Positions 13,380-26,282 of a DNA stretch of 64,000 nt are shown in pieces. The number at the start of each line of letters is the position of its first letter. The stretch's first letter is position 1. This stretch comes from Chrysomallon squamiferum (lineage: Eukaryota > Mollusca > Gastropoda > Neomphalida > Peltospiridae), in assembly GCA_012295275.1 (NCBI GenBank), contig CM022676.1, forward strand, positions 274,841 through 338,840, given 5' to 3'. The notes under the pieces are model-generated. The model was not told the DNA's origin, did not search any database, and saw nothing but the letters and a program-made list of their open reading frames with translations. The position numbers were made by a program, and so were the translations under genes.

Positions 13380-13846
13380 TATTCATTCATTTATTTATGT
13401 ATTTAATCTCAGGCCTGCCTTCCAGACCACTCCTAAACAAATGTAATAATTATTATAATAAAAACTGTTCAAAACGGAACTCTTTTAAATGATTTATATT
13501 TTTGATCAGCTGATAAGTACTATTAATGGAAGTATGTCAGTCTCGCCCCAAGATAGTATACATAGAAACAGCAGGTTTGATAATAAATTTAAAGTTGATA
13601 TCTCAGTATAAAATATTAAAAAATAATAATTAAAAAGACCACTATAATAATGGATGAATGTATTTAAAGATGTTATCTTCACTATAAAAGATTAAAAAAT
13701 AACAGAATAAAGATCACTGTAATGCAGCCAATAACAAAGAAATTCAGAAACGTATTATTATTATAAACTTATTACTTACCTTCTACGTCTGTCTCTACTG
13801 TTCTAAATACAACTACAATTACCAGACATAATTCCAAGTCCATCAT
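8422..13846 (-). CDS. Gene 2: five-Ig-domain membrane receptor with duplicated D2-D3
   Basis: Exons in transcript order: 13846-13780 (signal peptide), 13118-12825 (D1), 11846-11550 (D2), 10881-10594 (D3), 10392-10096 (D2 copy), 9328-9041 (D3 copy), 8502-8422 (TM). All junctions are phase 1 and internal lengths are multiples of three. D1 and D2 are homologous in position and motif to D1 and D2 of gene 5 (D1 has SWSRTDQPG here, VWTRSDDPE there), so the two genes are paralogs of different length. The second D2-D3 pair comes from a recent tandem duplication. The end of the tail is unsettled (candidate 7755-7556). Divergent from gene 3, convergent with gene 1. Probably a type I cell-surface receptor; ligand unknown. 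Confidence 0.8.
9041..9328 (-). CDS. Gene 2 D3 copy (membrane-proximal Ig exon)
   Basis: 288 bases, phase 1-1, 96 residues: starts DKPQALQNKT, cysteines in LKCETDANPP and YICVANN, ends in a lysine-rich stalk. Differs from 10594-10881 by one base, changing Arg to Ser. Confidence 0.92.
10096..10392 (-). CDS. Gene 2 D2 copy (Ig exon)
   Basis: 297 bases, phase 1-1, 99 residues, with LTCTALFSIP and LSCHMTHK carrying the cysteine pair and SLYWTLGG the tryptophan. Four residues differ from the other copy. Confidence 0.9.
10594..10881 (-). CDS. Gene 2 D3 (Ig exon)
   Basis: 288 bases, phase 1-1. Same domain as 9041-9328, with Arg in the FGNGRFPTG loop. In this position it lies between two D2-class domains. 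Confidence 0.92.
11550..11846 (-). CDS. Gene 2 D2 (Ig exon)
   Basis: 297 bases, phase 1-1. Donor is GTTAGT after HVS. Same class as gene 5 D2, which also has a long insert before an FxR-type strand. Confidence 0.9.
12240..12770. repeat. ACT/ATT trinucleotide-rich tract
   Basis: Imperfect ACT, ATT and ACC repeats in a gene 2 intron. The Val/Ile or Ser/Asn-rich minus-strand frames here are artefacts of the repeat. Confidence 0.85.
12825..13118 (-). CDS. Gene 2 D1 (N-terminal V-like Ig exon)
   Basis: 294 bases, phase 1-1, 98 residues: VEGKPFTVLCTAH, LSWSRTDQPG, VKIICSAEVHG. A serine run lies mid-domain. Like gene 5 D1 it lacks the proline linker found before the I-set-like domains, as expected for the domain next to the signal peptide. 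Confidence 0.88.
13780..13846 (-). CDS. Gene 2 signal peptide exon
   Basis: Two adjacent ATGs (13846 and 13843), then a hydrophobic core (LCLVIVVVF) and TVETDVE, ending phase 1 at donor GTAAGT. An acceptor (TTGTTTCCAG) just upstream shows the start codon lies in the second exon, as in genes 3, 5 and 6. Confidence 0.8.
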
Positions 13847-16632
13847 GTAAGAAATCTGGAAACAAAAAAAGATTAGAAATTGTAAAAGAGCATTCATTTC
13901 ATCACAGATTGTTCTTAAAATCATGTCAAAGCATTTAGAAATATACACATTACAAATGAACAGTCACACTCACCAAAAAAAAAGAAAAAAAAAGTTAGAT
14001 ATAAAAATATTAATGGACTTTTCTAACAGTAGTTGTCATTATTGTAATAAGATTAGTTTTTTATTTATTTATTTTATTATTATTATTATTATTTAGTAAA
14101 TAAAATAGTTGTTTTTAATGGAGTTTTTACTGATACTGTGGCGGTAACCTTTCTTTTTTTTTAAATATATTATTTATTTCTTTATTTATTTAATTATTTA
14201 TCGCAGTGAATATTTTGCGGTGAGTTAAACAGTCGCATGCACTCTACATTTTATTGCTGGGAATTATGGATGCATGAAATGGAGAGAGGGTGTTTCGTAC
14301 TGGCTTCGTGATCGTTTACGGCGATTGAAAGCAGACTGAAAGCTGATTTGCGTTGTGTCCCAGATCACTCGTTTCAAAAGAAAAATGAAACGCAATCGAC
14401 AGAGACTAGTTATACAACAATACAATGCTGCTTCTGGCGTCTACAGCAACATTCTTAACAACAGCTTGTGTATTGTTTACTCGGTAGTAGGTATCCAGTG
14501 TAAGTAGAGTTCGCTAAACCCAGATGACGTTAGGCGAATTCCTTTGTTAATTGTTTTACCGATAACAGCTCATCATTTTCAATTCAAATTATACATAATC
14601 AGCATTAATATAATTTACAGAAATTAACAAAGGTGTTCATTAAATGTAATTATAATACTGTAATTGTGTTCTGCTATTAATACTATGTTTTAGGTATATA
14701 AAACAAATAAAACTGTGAGTTAATCGAAACGCGCGTTTCCATTTTTTGTGCTGCCAATATCCGTTCATTTCAACAAACGATCATGCCTGAATCAGCCCGA
14801 CAAAACAAATAAACCAATGAGCATTCATTTTGAAGGAAAATCGTGTTTGCATTACGTGATCATAGTGAAAACAACGTCAGAGTTATTTTTAAACCTGCAA
14901 TCGCTCGAACAAAGAAGAAAGAAAAAATGTGTCGTGGAATAAAATTAAAATGGTATCACTATTCTTCTGAACAAGTATATATTAGTTCTAGATCAAAATA
15001 ATGTTGGGCTGAAGTAGTACTTGCAAAGTTTTTCAACCGATGTACCGAAGAGACGGCGAACTAATAATAAAAAATGCGGATTTATCGTCTGCAGTTGTGA
15101 AAATAGCTTGTATAATGGGCCGGTTCCGCAATGTAATTATTTAGAGTTATCTTCCCATTCCGCGAATCCTCCTCACTGCCGGGTCGTACCACTTGCTTTA
15201 CACAAAATGTAATAGTCCCTGGCACCTATAACCACCAATCAGAGCTGCAGTTACAGTAACTCCTTGTGATTTTCCACCTCGAACTCTTGACACGAAACCT
15301 TTTGATCTAGTCCAACCCCTTATGAGGATCTTAATATGACCCCTTTAAAAAAAATTATTCAGTAATATCTAGGGTTACCATATTTTCATCAATCAAAGAC
15401 AGTACAAAAGGAATATATAATCACTATGATGGGTCCCAAACCAATCTACACGTTTTTATTTATTCCTCCTTCCAAGTCAAGTTGAAAAAAGCTAAAACAT
15501 ACCCTCACTCAAGAATGATCTCGTGACCCTCAGATTGAAAACCTATGCTGTAGGCTATCTACTGAAACTTAAGTTATCAAGTTATCTGGATGAAATAAAA
15601 TGTATAAATAATTATAAGCCTTTCTTTCATTTATTTATTGCTGGTAGACATGCAATATACAACAGTGTGAGATCATCTCATTTTTTTTGTTTATCTGGGT
15701 AACAGGCAGAGGATTAAGTGTGCACCAAACCTTGGCCTGTGTTGTTATAAACTGTATGTCAAATAAGCGTATGACCGATGGGAGGTAGTCACTCACAGCG
15801 TTTTTAAACGAAACTGGACTGACGTCAGGGCCTCATTCTGGCATACCTAATAAAACCAATTTAAAACTCAACTCTCATCAAAAAGGTTTATATCTTCAAT
15901 GATGAGCAAATAATATTAATGGGTATATGTCGGTCTCACTCGAAGTCCGTATGCATGTAAACAGCATGGATGATGACCATACATTCAATAATAAAATGTT
16001 TTTAAACAGCATCTAGTTTCACATAAATACAGGGCGACTTAACGTAGATCTCGCCTGTGCGAGACATCAACCACATTAATCATTAAAGTTCGTGTCCGAG
16101 ACGTGGAGTACCTAGCTAAACGAAACTATAAAGTTTTCCTCCTTTTGTTTTCTTTAACCAATCTGATCGTGATGTATTGTTGTTCTCATCACTCAAAACT
16201 ATTAATAATTAGTACTTTAGAAATATGTCCTGATCTAGTAGTGAATTGGTTTATATTTTATATTTTAGCGAGAAATCTATGGCAGCCCACATTTGGACAT
16301 TACATTTGTATATCATAACATTTAGATATATATATATCATGTCAATCAGCGCCGATCAACTCTGACCAATCAGCTTTGACTTCCTGTAATGGCAAAAACA
16401 AAATCCATGACTGCATTCATTATGGTGTGCAAGAAAATTGGCCCGTTTGAAAGGCCAGAATGTGCTTGTAAATATTTAATTATTTCTTTTTTTTATATGT
16501 TGAATTAGCAGCAATTCAACAAAATATTCGATCAAATTTATGCTGACAAATCACAAATTTTACCAACAATTAATGTTACATAATTAATTTTTTATGTCGA
16601 CAATTTTATCATTTATGAGTTAGTCTTTTAAT

Positions 16633-16688
<56 letters not shown>

Positions 16689-18823
16689 CAGAACTCCTTG
16701 ATAAACGAAATTAACCGAACAATTTATAAATAATATTAGAATATTCCAGATATTTCTGATGTGTGTATGCATGCATACATACATATAAATATACATGCCA
16801 TTTCTATTTAAATTAAGAAAAATAACTAAGGAACAAAGAAACAAGCAAACAATTAATTAATTATCGACAAATATTTTAAGATGGCATTTTCTTGTCCTAA
16901 TCATGCATACATATTTACATGCCATTTCTATTTAAATTAAAAAATATAAGGAACAAAGAAACAAGCAAAAAAATACAAACGTAAAAGATTGTCATCATTT
17001 TCTGACATTGATTGCACATTTTATCAAGAGCTGGATTTTTTGTTTTCAATGAAATACAAATCTGGTGATTTATTTGGTTTTTATTTTAAACTCTTTAAGC
17101 TGCATTTATGGTATTAATGAGTATGGTTAGCCGAATTTTCCATTTTGACATCATTTTACTGTATATCTACGTTTGATTAGTAAGATTTTGATTACAGCAT
17201 TAATTCTCTGATATAAAACAGAGCTTCTATAAATGGTTGAAAATGGCAGACAAATAACCAGAGGGCCAAGGAAACGTCCCACTTTCAGAATATACATCTG
17301 TCTGTCTGTCTGTCTATCTAGAGAGAGATAACATACTTTTTATTGTTTAATTTATTTTACTGTTTCTTTTTCTTTTTTGACTATTATTATTGTTATTTTA
17401 ATATATATATACTTATTTCCCACAGTAGATGCTTCATCCAGTTTGATTTCATTAGTACCATTTATAATAATTAAAGGTTTTAAAGTTAAAATAAATTTTA
17501 TTCTAAATTATTATTAGTAGTCTTATTCCCCTCAGGACTTATTATAATTATTTTCGTTGCGGTTTTCGTATATTATGTGATGACGTAGGAGGATTAATGA
17601 ACCACATTAACCAAAGGATAATCTATAAATATGATTTTTTACCATCGCCAGAAGTTCAGACTTATTTGACGTCGTTTAGGCCCTATCCGGTCTTCTTTAT
17701 ATTCTACGTCACTGAAAATGTTATTTTTGATCGAAAGGTGAAATCATTGGGTAAGTGTGTCATTTACTTATCTGTTTACATGTACTATTGTTTCTCGATA
17801 TTTTTACTATACAAGCTTTAAAAATATTAACAAAAATCTTAACAGCATAATTATTTATAACGGTGAATGACAATAAATATCAGAGACATAGTATAGTTAT
17901 GATGTATGTAATACATTCTGTATCAAAATCTTAAAGAAAACTTCATCTCTCAGCTATACATTTAATTCATTTAAAACTCAGAGTATTTCTATGCAAACAG
18001 CTTGAATGTTTCGCATTTATGGCGGGTGCCATGGTGTAAAAAGATGCTGAAATGTCTACAACGTACCTCACGTCGTTAATTTTCTGCGGATCCGTTCTGA
18101 TAGATACTAGCTTCATTATCTCCCTTGCTAAGTTCCTTCTCCGAATGCCGGAAATTGCATCTGCTCAATTCTGATTTAAAACATTTTCAGGGGGCGGGGA
18201 ACATGACCCATGACTTATAGAATCGGTTACCCACCCCTATATAAATGTCTGCTTACGGGCATGTATACTAATATTTATATTGCCAATACTGAATAAATAT
18301 CACCGTCATAAAATTACAATAGTGACAAAAAATTATATGAAGAGGAATTATATGAGCAATAAACAAAATCGACTGAAACGTGAATAGTGACTTTTTTCTG
18401 AAAAATAGCCTACGCTGACTTTATCTGTAAATAAAAAGAACATTGTTTCATTAAAAACGTACAGAGCAAGCGCATTATCTATTAAAGTGTGGAGCTAAAG
18501 TGAAAGATTGAACGTGTTTGTGTGTATGTGTTATATGCACGTTTCATTATAAGGTGGAGATTTTTACGAGTTCGATAATTTACCACAACCTAAGGGTTTA
18601 CGTATTATATCAATATTTTAAATAGAAACTTTACTTAGAATTGTGAAATGCCTAATAATAATCTGTTTATCAAGAACAGAACAATAACAACAGTAATATC
18701 ATGTCTATGTTAATAAAAAATAACAAAACAGTAACAAACATTTTCTTTCAGTACAAATATGTGACTGACAGCTGGCTAGACATCAATGTCTTTACAATCA
18801 CTGATGACATTTGCAATGACGTA
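13847..18823. other. Intergenic region between divergent genes 2 and 3
   Basis: Should hold the promoters and 5' untranslated exons of both genes. Contains AAT/ATT tracts (13341-13380 just outside, 16636-16686), a local duplication (16793-16845 and 16917-16970), and several TGACG motifs. No supportable coding exon was seen. A strong donor at 17751 could end a noncoding exon of gene 3. Confidence 0.6.
15830..15837. promoter_or_regulatory. Palindromic CRE-type site
   Basis: Exact TGACGTCA, the known ATF/CREB binding palindrome, between divergent genes 2 and 3. Activity is inferred only. Confidence 0.35.
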
Positions 18824-18890
18824 ATGTATTTGTCGTTTGTCATGACGTTGGTCTGCACTCCGTATCAGCAGGTTTCATCCAGTGAACTGT
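18824..18890 (+). CDS. Gene 3 signal peptide exon
   Basis: ATG at 18824, hydrophobic core YLSFVMTLVC, ending phase 1 at donor GTAAGTC. The coding part is 67 bases, the same as gene 2's signal exon. The exon starts at 18752 after TTTCTTTCAG. Confidence 0.7.
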
Positions 18891-20354
18891 GTAAGTCAAA
18901 CACCGCGGATACACAAACACACAGAGAAACACAAACACACAGAGATACACAAACACACAGAGAGACACAAACACACAGAGATACACAAACACACAGAGGG
19001 GTGAGAGAGACACAAACACACAGAGGGGTGAGAGACACAAACAGACAGGGGTGACAAACACAAACACACAGAAGGGTGGGAGAGACACAAACACACAGAG
19101 GGGTGAGAGACACAAACACAGACAGGGGTGAGAGAGACACAAACACTCAGAGGGGTGAGAGACACAAACACAGAGGGGTGAGAGACACAAACACACAGAG
19201 GGTTGAGAGACACAAACACAGAGGGATGAGAGACAGAGGGATGAGAGACACACAAACACAGAGGGAGAGACTCAAACAGAGGGATGAGAGAGGCACAAAC
19301 ACAGACGGATGGGAGAGCCACACACAGAGGGGAGGGAGAGGCACAAAACACAGAGGGGGATGGGAGAGACACAAACACAGAGGGGTGAGAGACAAACACA
19401 GAGGGGTGAGAGAGACACAAACACACAAACACACAGAGGGGTGACAGACACAAACACACAGAGGGATGGGAGACACAAACACAAACACACAGAGGGGTGA
19501 GAGACACAAACACAGAGGGATGAGAGAGACACAAACAAACACACAGAGGGATGAGAGACAAAAAACACACAGGGTGAGAGAGACACAAACACAGGGATGA
19601 GAGAGGGTGAGAGACACAAAAACACACAGAGGGTGAGAGACACAAACACAGAGGGATGAGAGAGACACAAACACACAGAGGGTTTGAGACACAAAAACAC
19701 AGAGGGTGAGACAAACACACAGAGGGTGAGAGACACAAACACACAGAGGGTGAGAGACAAACAGGTGGAGAGACACAAACATGGGTGAGAGACACAAACA
19801 GGGGGAGAGAGACAAACTGGAGATAGAAACGCAGGACTGAAGATGCTGCTAACAGAACATTTCTATAAATAGTTCAACAATCATTTTAACATTCATGTTT
19901 ATGAGGATTTGAACATAATCTAACACATACCCACATACACAAACATAGTTCAGGTTTTTCAAATGTGGTTAACTGTTCTTTTGAAAATAGAAGAACAGTT
20001 AACTATTTAATGGAAGAAGATAAATCATGTTTCAGACAAGCCAAGGCACATGAATACCACACCTATAGGACCAATAGTGACCAAAGCTGGAAAATCATTA
20101 CATCTTTTGTGCAGTGCAGATGCTAACCCAGTACCGTTGTTCCAGTGGTACAACAACAGTACACTAATGGCTGTAGGGCGGAGTGTCAACATAGTTAAAC
20201 TGTATCCAGGTCATAATGGTGTGTGGACATGTAGAGCGAACAACAGTGAGGGTTCCACCTACGTCTCCTTGAAAGTGACAGTTTTCTGTAAGTCTGTAAT
20301 GTTAATTCATTTCATTTCACATTTATTCAGTCACTTTATTGTTAATTTATTAAT

Positions 20355-20413
<59 letters not shown>

Positions 20414-22868
20414 TTCACCATTCATTTTATTATTTAATTATTTACTCAGCCACATTTTCACTTACTCAGTTGCTCATCAGTTTGGATGTAAGTTCGACTG
20501 TAACTATTTTATTTTAACAGATTCTCCACAGAACTTGAAGACAAAACCAAGGACATATTTGCTTGTGAAAGAAGGCTATGAAATCATAAGTGAATGTCTG
20601 GCTGATGCTAACCCACGACCTCATTTCAAATGGTACTACAATAACCTCTACATCACATCAACTGCCACACTAAACATATCCAGTGCTAAAATAAACCATA
20701 CTGGATCATGGAAATGCAAAGCTGAAAATTTTCTTGGGAAACAGAAAATTTTGTTATATATCATTGTTCAGTGTGAGTACACCTCATGTCAAAATATATT
20801 AAGATATTTTACTCACAGTTATCATAATTGGTGTTATTAGTAGAAATCATTGCGATGATGCTGATGGTGATGATAATGATGATAAAAGTTTGTTAGCAGA
20901 TTTAACTAAAACATTAGTAATGATATTTGGTGTATCGGTGAAAATTGTGGGAATAACTAGGCATTGATCATATTTATTGCTAACATTGAAAATAATAACA
21001 ATAATAAAAATAAAACTATGCTCACAGTAATAGTAGTACTAGTTACACTAGTAGTAGGAATGTACTAATTATACTAGTTGTAGCAGTAGTTGTTAAGCAA
21101 GGTATATAGTAACTTGATAGTAGCAATACTAGCTGTACTTAATGTTAGAGAAAGACCAGAGTTAACACTACACTACACGCTGCACACTACAAGTAGGAAA
21201 ATTTATTGCTGCCATATTGCTATGTAACTATTATGCTTTCAGTAGAATTTTAGATATACAGTCATAGCACTACTATTAGTTATACTAGATTATATAGTAG
21301 TAATACTAGCAGTACTATTAGTTATACTAGATATAGTAGTAGCAGTACTGTTAGTTATGCTAGATATAGTAGTAGTAGCAGTACTAATAGTTATACTATA
21401 TATATAGTAGTAGCAGTACTGTTAGTTATACTATATATATATAGTAGTAGCAGTACTGTTAGCTATGCTATATATATAGTAGTAGCAGTACTGTTAGCTA
21501 TACTACATATATAGTAGTAGTAGCACTACTATTAGTTATACTAGATTATATAGTAGTAATACTAGCAGTACTATTAGTTATACTAGATATAGTAGTAGCA
21601 GTACTATTCGTTATACTAGATATAGTAGTAGCAGTACTGTTAGTTATGCTAGATATAGTAGTAGTAGCAGTACTAATAGTTATACTATATATAGTAGTAG
21701 CAGTACTGTTAGTATACTATATCTATATATAGTATACAGTACTGTTATATATATATATAGTAGTAGCAGTACTATTGTTAGCTATGCTATATATAGTAGT
21801 AGTACAGTTATACTATATATTAGCTATGCTATATATAGTAGTAGCAGTACTGTTAGTACTGTTAGTTATGCTATATATATAGTATAGTAGTAGATATATA
21901 TAGTAGTACTGTTGGTTATGCTATATATAGTAGTAGCAGTACTGTTAGTTATGCTATATATAGTAGTAGCAGTACTGTTAGCTATGCTATATATAGTAGT
22001 AGCAGTACTGTTAGCTATACTACATATATAGTAGTAGTAGCACTACTATTAGTTATACCAGATTGTATAGTAATGATACTAGCAGTACTACTGGCTATAC
22101 TAGACTGTACAGTAGTGATACTGGCAGCACTACTGGTTATATAGACTGTACAGTAGTGATACTGGCAGCACTACTGGTTATATAGAGACTGTACAGTAGT
22201 GATACTGTACAGTAGTGATTGGCAGCACTACTGGTTATATAGTAGTGATACTGTACACTGGTTAGTGATACTGGCAGCACTACTGGTTATATAGACTGTA
22301 CAGTAGTGATACTGGCAGCACTACTGGTTATACTAGACTGTACAGTAGTGATACTGGCAGCACTACTGGTTATATAGACTGTACAGTAGTGATACTGGCA
22401 GCACTACTGGTTATATAGACTGTACAGTAGTGATACTGGCAGCACTACTGGTTATATAGACTGTACAGTAGTGATACTGGCAGTACTTGATGTTACAGAC
22501 AGGCCGAGGGCTAACATAACGAGTATAACACTACATGTAGGAAAGGACATTGGGGCTAAGCTGCAGTGTAATGTGCATTCTGTGCCTCGTGTAGATCATT
22601 ACATCTGGATACACAATGGAGACATTTTAGAACATGATGATCGCACTCTGATTCTGACAGTAGACAAATCGGGCCACATCAACTACGGCTACTACATCTG
22701 TCTTGCGGTTAATGTGGTAGGAATATCAGACAACATTTATTTCTTTCTCAAACGTGATTCTGAGAAAACAAAGACTCAGTCAAAAAGTAAGTTAATGTAT
22801 ACACATACACACATACATACATACATACATACATACATTCATACATTCATACGTACAAAAATATCTAC

Positions 22869-22901
<33 letters not shown>

Positions 22902-24977
22902 CACAAACACACACACACAAACACACACAATGGTATCACCAGCATTTGTGAAAGGGATGGTGGGAACAATGTTCAAATTGTCAAAAATACTCTCATAAAT
23001 AATTGCATCAAATGCATTAACTATTAACAAGTTTATTGTACTAGCAATTAAATAAAATCAAAGCATCTGTTTAATTTATTATAAAAAATGAAGATCACTA
23101 AATAAACAGTTGACAGATATTGCTGCCATTGCTGCCAAATGGTGGGCGAACTTGATGTAAACCGAAAGAGATGGCAGACCTGTGATCTCTGACAGTGTGT
23201 AGGGAGACCCTCTATATATATATATATATATATATAAACATACATATGTAGGGATAACTGGGGACCAATGAGCCATTTTTAAGATATTTGGCCACTTCAC
23301 AAAAACTTGATAGCTGTTGACTGAAAAACTATTGATGCATTATTGCTCTTGATTACAGTAAACTGTTTTTGCTGCCTTCAACAACATCGTTGTGGGAGAC
23401 ACTCATGTAAGAGGTCTGCGATGGCTGATCATGATCTCAAACAGTGAATCTAGCTAGAAACAACACACATGTAAATCTTATTTTTTTATTTCTGTCATAA
23501 ATTTCATCTGAGATACACATACTGAAATAAACATAGAATTTCAGCACAGTGACCTCAATTTAGGGCAAATTGTGCTGTTGATTCAATCTCCATGTTACAG
23601 TTTAGTTCCAAGAGTCCTAAAGTAATGCTGAATCTGATTCCACACTGAACTCATCAAAATTGCCACTGAATTATATGATTCTCTTCTGCCTTTTGGTAGT
23701 TTGCACTACAGGTTTATCAAGGACACCTTAGGTCAAATCTGCCTCAGTTGAGATTGTTTTTCCTAGACAGACTCAGTAAATGCACATGACATAGTGTGCC
23801 TGGGAGATGTTCTCAGAAACTGGACTTAATGGTTCCCATTGTCATTTTTTAGTTTTACACTGATGTAGTGAACAGTGCTCTGCTGAGAACAGACCTCAGT
23901 CTGTCTTCCACTCTTTTCATACCAACTACAGCACTCTAGTCTGTCCAGAAGAAATTCAGTAGTTAATTATCTGTGTAACAACATTGATTTTATAGATTAT
24001 ATATTCCTCTGAAATGCAGTGGGATCCAATGAGCCACCTGCCCATAGGACCCCATAGAAAATGGCTCATTGCTCCACAACATCACTTTCATTATGTTAGC
24101 ACAGTGTACCAGAGAAACATATGGCTGATTAACTAAAACTGTATTTAGAAGTCAAACAAAATTACTAACAAGAAACACAAACCTTTGCAGGTTCTATGAA
24201 ATATATATTATCACTTCAGTATTAAATTTTAACCAAAACAAGAAAACATTACTCAAGGTAGTGAAAAACCTACTTTTTAACTTGTGTGTTGATGGACTGC
24301 TCCAAAGCTCTGTGTACAGTAGTTGAGTGGACAGTGGCTGCATGTCACTACCATGTTGCAGTCAGGAGTTTGTGGAGTGGCTGGCTTAAAGGCTCATCAG
24401 TCCTCAGTTTTCCCTACGTACATTCATAGATATCGATAATATGTATTTAGACATAAACAAACATCATTGCTAATACAATAAATTACAGACTAATAATGAT
24501 GTTTCCTCACACACACACACGTCCCAGCTTTTGATCTAATATAAATAAAGTTAAAAAAAAATAGACACTTTTGATTAAGAAAAATAATAAAATAAAATAT
24601 GTGTATAAATTAAAATTATTTGCTAATACTCATGTATTTATATTTATCAAAGATAAAGATTAAATAAAAAATGTATAAACTACAGTATTCCTATGTGTTG
24701 CATCCTAGAAGTTTATGCTAATTTAAAAAGTGTTATTTATATATCTGAAAAATGCAGCAATTCAAATTATTTATTTATTTGTTTGTTTGTTTGTTAGTTT
24801 ATGTATTTTATCCATCTATCTATCTTTATTTATTTATTTATTTATTTATTTATTTTTTATATTTCAGGTACTAACTTTTATTATCTACAAGTTATTATCA
24901 CCTTTGGTATATTTGGTGGAATTGTGGTTTCCCTCATAGTGTCAATATGTGTCTACAGTCTGTGGCAGAAACGTTAG
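18824..24977 (+). CDS. Gene 3: three-Ig-domain membrane receptor
   Basis: Exons: 18824-18890 (signal peptide), 20036-20287 (Ig1), 20521-20772 (Ig2), 22499-22786 (Ig3, membrane-proximal type), 24868-24977 (TM, QKR and stop TAG). Junctions are all phase 1. Ig1 and Ig2 are the common 84-residue class with ADANP-type motifs. Ig3 is the long 96-residue class shared with genes 1 and 2. The shortest form ends three residues past the membrane, so it would need a partner to signal. A cryptic donor in the TM exon could extend the tail through 26283-26300 and 26496-26541, or Ig3 could splice to the TM-type exon at 28780 (gene 4). Divergent from gene 2. Confidence 0.8.
18896..19815. repeat. Minisatellite of about 920 bases beginning at the signal-exon donor
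   Basis: Dozens of imperfect copies of ACACAAACACACAGAGGG plus GTGAGAGA. Starts a few bases after the donor of the gene 3 signal exon. The long frames on both strands, up to about 300 residues, are pure repeat. Confidence 0.95.
20036..20287 (+). CDS. Gene 3 Ig exon 1
   Basis: 252 bases, phase 1-1: LHLLCSADANP, FQWYNN, WTCRANNSEG. Ends VTVF plus a split cysteine codon. Confidence 0.92.
20521..20772 (+). CDS. Gene 3 Ig exon 2
   Basis: 252 bases, phase 1-1: SECLADANPRP, FKWYYNN, WKCKAENFLG. Confidence 0.92.
21010..22480. repeat. Two adjoining minisatellites filling the intron before gene 3 Ig3
   Basis: From about 21010 to 22060 the units carry TAGTAGTAGCAGTACTGTTA. From about 22060 to 22480 the unit is about 40 bases with ACTGTACAGTAGTGATACTG. 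The second array ends about 15 bases before the Ig3 acceptor. Confidence 0.95.
22499..22786 (+). CDS. Gene 3 Ig exon 3 (membrane-proximal type)
   Basis: 288 bases, phase 1-1, the same length as gene 2 D3. DRPRANITS start, LQCNVHSVP, YIWIHNG, YYICLAVNVVG, then a polar stalk SEKTKTQSK. Confidence 0.9.
23251..24414. mobile_element. Non-autonomous terminal-inverted-repeat DNA element
   Basis: The left end GGGATAACTGGGGACCAATG (23251) and the reverse complement of 24391-24414 match at 20 of 24 positions, and both ends are flanked by TA. The interior has no supportable transposase frame. A second inverted copy of the GGACCAATGAGCC-like end lies near 24060, suggesting nesting. A TA target duplication is typical of Tc1/mariner-like elements, but the family is not identified. 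Confidence 0.6.
24868..24977 (+). CDS. Gene 3 transmembrane and terminal exon
   Basis: Acceptor TTTCAG, then STNFYY and an uncharged segment (VIITFGIFGGIVVSLIVSIC), then VYSLWQKR and TAG. A GTTAGC donor overlaps the last codons (from 24973) and would allow a longer tail. Confidence 0.85.
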
Positions 24978-24987
24978 CATGTTTCAT

Positions 24988-25043
<56 letters not shown>

Positions 25044-25121
25044 ACAAGCACGCACACACATACATACATATATACAAACATACACACATACATACATACA
25101 AACATATACACATACATACAA

Positions 25122-25152
<31 letters not shown>

Positions 25153-25272
25153 AACATACATGTACACATACACAGACACACAAACATACACACATACATA
25201 CATACAACACACACACACACATACATACATACATATATACATACACACACGCACATACATACATACATACAC

Positions 25273-25309
<37 letters not shown>

Positions 25310-25404
25310 TACAAATATCTAAAACATTACTTCATTAACCATACATATTTAACACACAAGTATTAGAACATTTAACATATAGACATTCATACATACATAT
25401 ATAC

Positions 25405-25437
<33 letters not shown>

Positions 25438-26282
25438 CAGACATCTAAAATATAACACACAAGTATCAGTACATTTAACATAGACAGACTGAAATACATA
25501 CAGACATCTAATATATGACACACAAGTATCAGTACATTTAACATATAGACAGACTGAAATACATACAGACATCTAATATATGACACACAAGTATCAGTAC
25601 ATTTAACATACAGACACACTGAAATACATACATACATCTGAAATATAACACAGGTAAACATTTCATTCAATATGCTGAGAAAACAAACACATTTTCATTC
25701 ACTGACTGACATACATACACATACAGACAATTATACAGATATACAGATACACAGACATACCAACAGACACACAGAGATAAATACAGATATACAGATCTAC
25801 AGTCATACGGATCAAATACACAACAATACACAGACAGATATACATAGACATACAAACATACAGATAGGTACATTCATCTACAACAGAACACACATTTCAT
25901 TTACCATGCTGATACACAGCCACACACATACAAATACACTGGCATGTATGCAGATAAAACACACACACACACACACACACAGTGACATACATACAGATAC
26001 ATACAACTAAATATGTATGGTGTGTAGTACATTTCATTCACATGTGGAGATACATAGAGGGACACATACACAGATATTCTACAACTGAAAACATAAATGT
26101 TAGTTATATTTCACTAACTATGATAAAACAGACAAATACGCAGTGCAACAGCAAAACCACTACTGTTGATTTTATACATTTTTGTAAATAATTCATCATT
26201 TAAAAACTCACCCTGGCTGTGAACTAACACGTGTAGTTCTAACTGCTTTCTCAGAGTAATTCACCCTCACACTTCCCTTCAG
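24978..26282. repeat. CA/CATA microsatellites and a 60-base tandem repeat
   Basis: 3' region of gene 3: (CA)n from about 24990, CATA/CACA mixtures to 25320, then about four copies of a 55-60-base unit containing GACACACAAGTATCAGTACA (25440-25640). No gene is supportable. Confidence 0.85.

Noticed and set aside
17597-17750. Frame starting MNHINQ ending at a strong donor as first coding exon of gene 3
   Set aside because: No signal peptide character, and the exon at 18752-18890 has a better start and the same coding length as the gene 2 signal exon. It may be a noncoding exon.
18840-19815. Long minus- and plus-strand frames (up to about 300 residues) rich in CVCLSHPS or THRGVRDT
   Set aside because: They translate a minisatellite in several frames at once; no splice or domain support.
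24934-25366. Frames of CVCVCMYV or THTHTYIH type
   Set aside because: Translated CA/CATA microsatellite.
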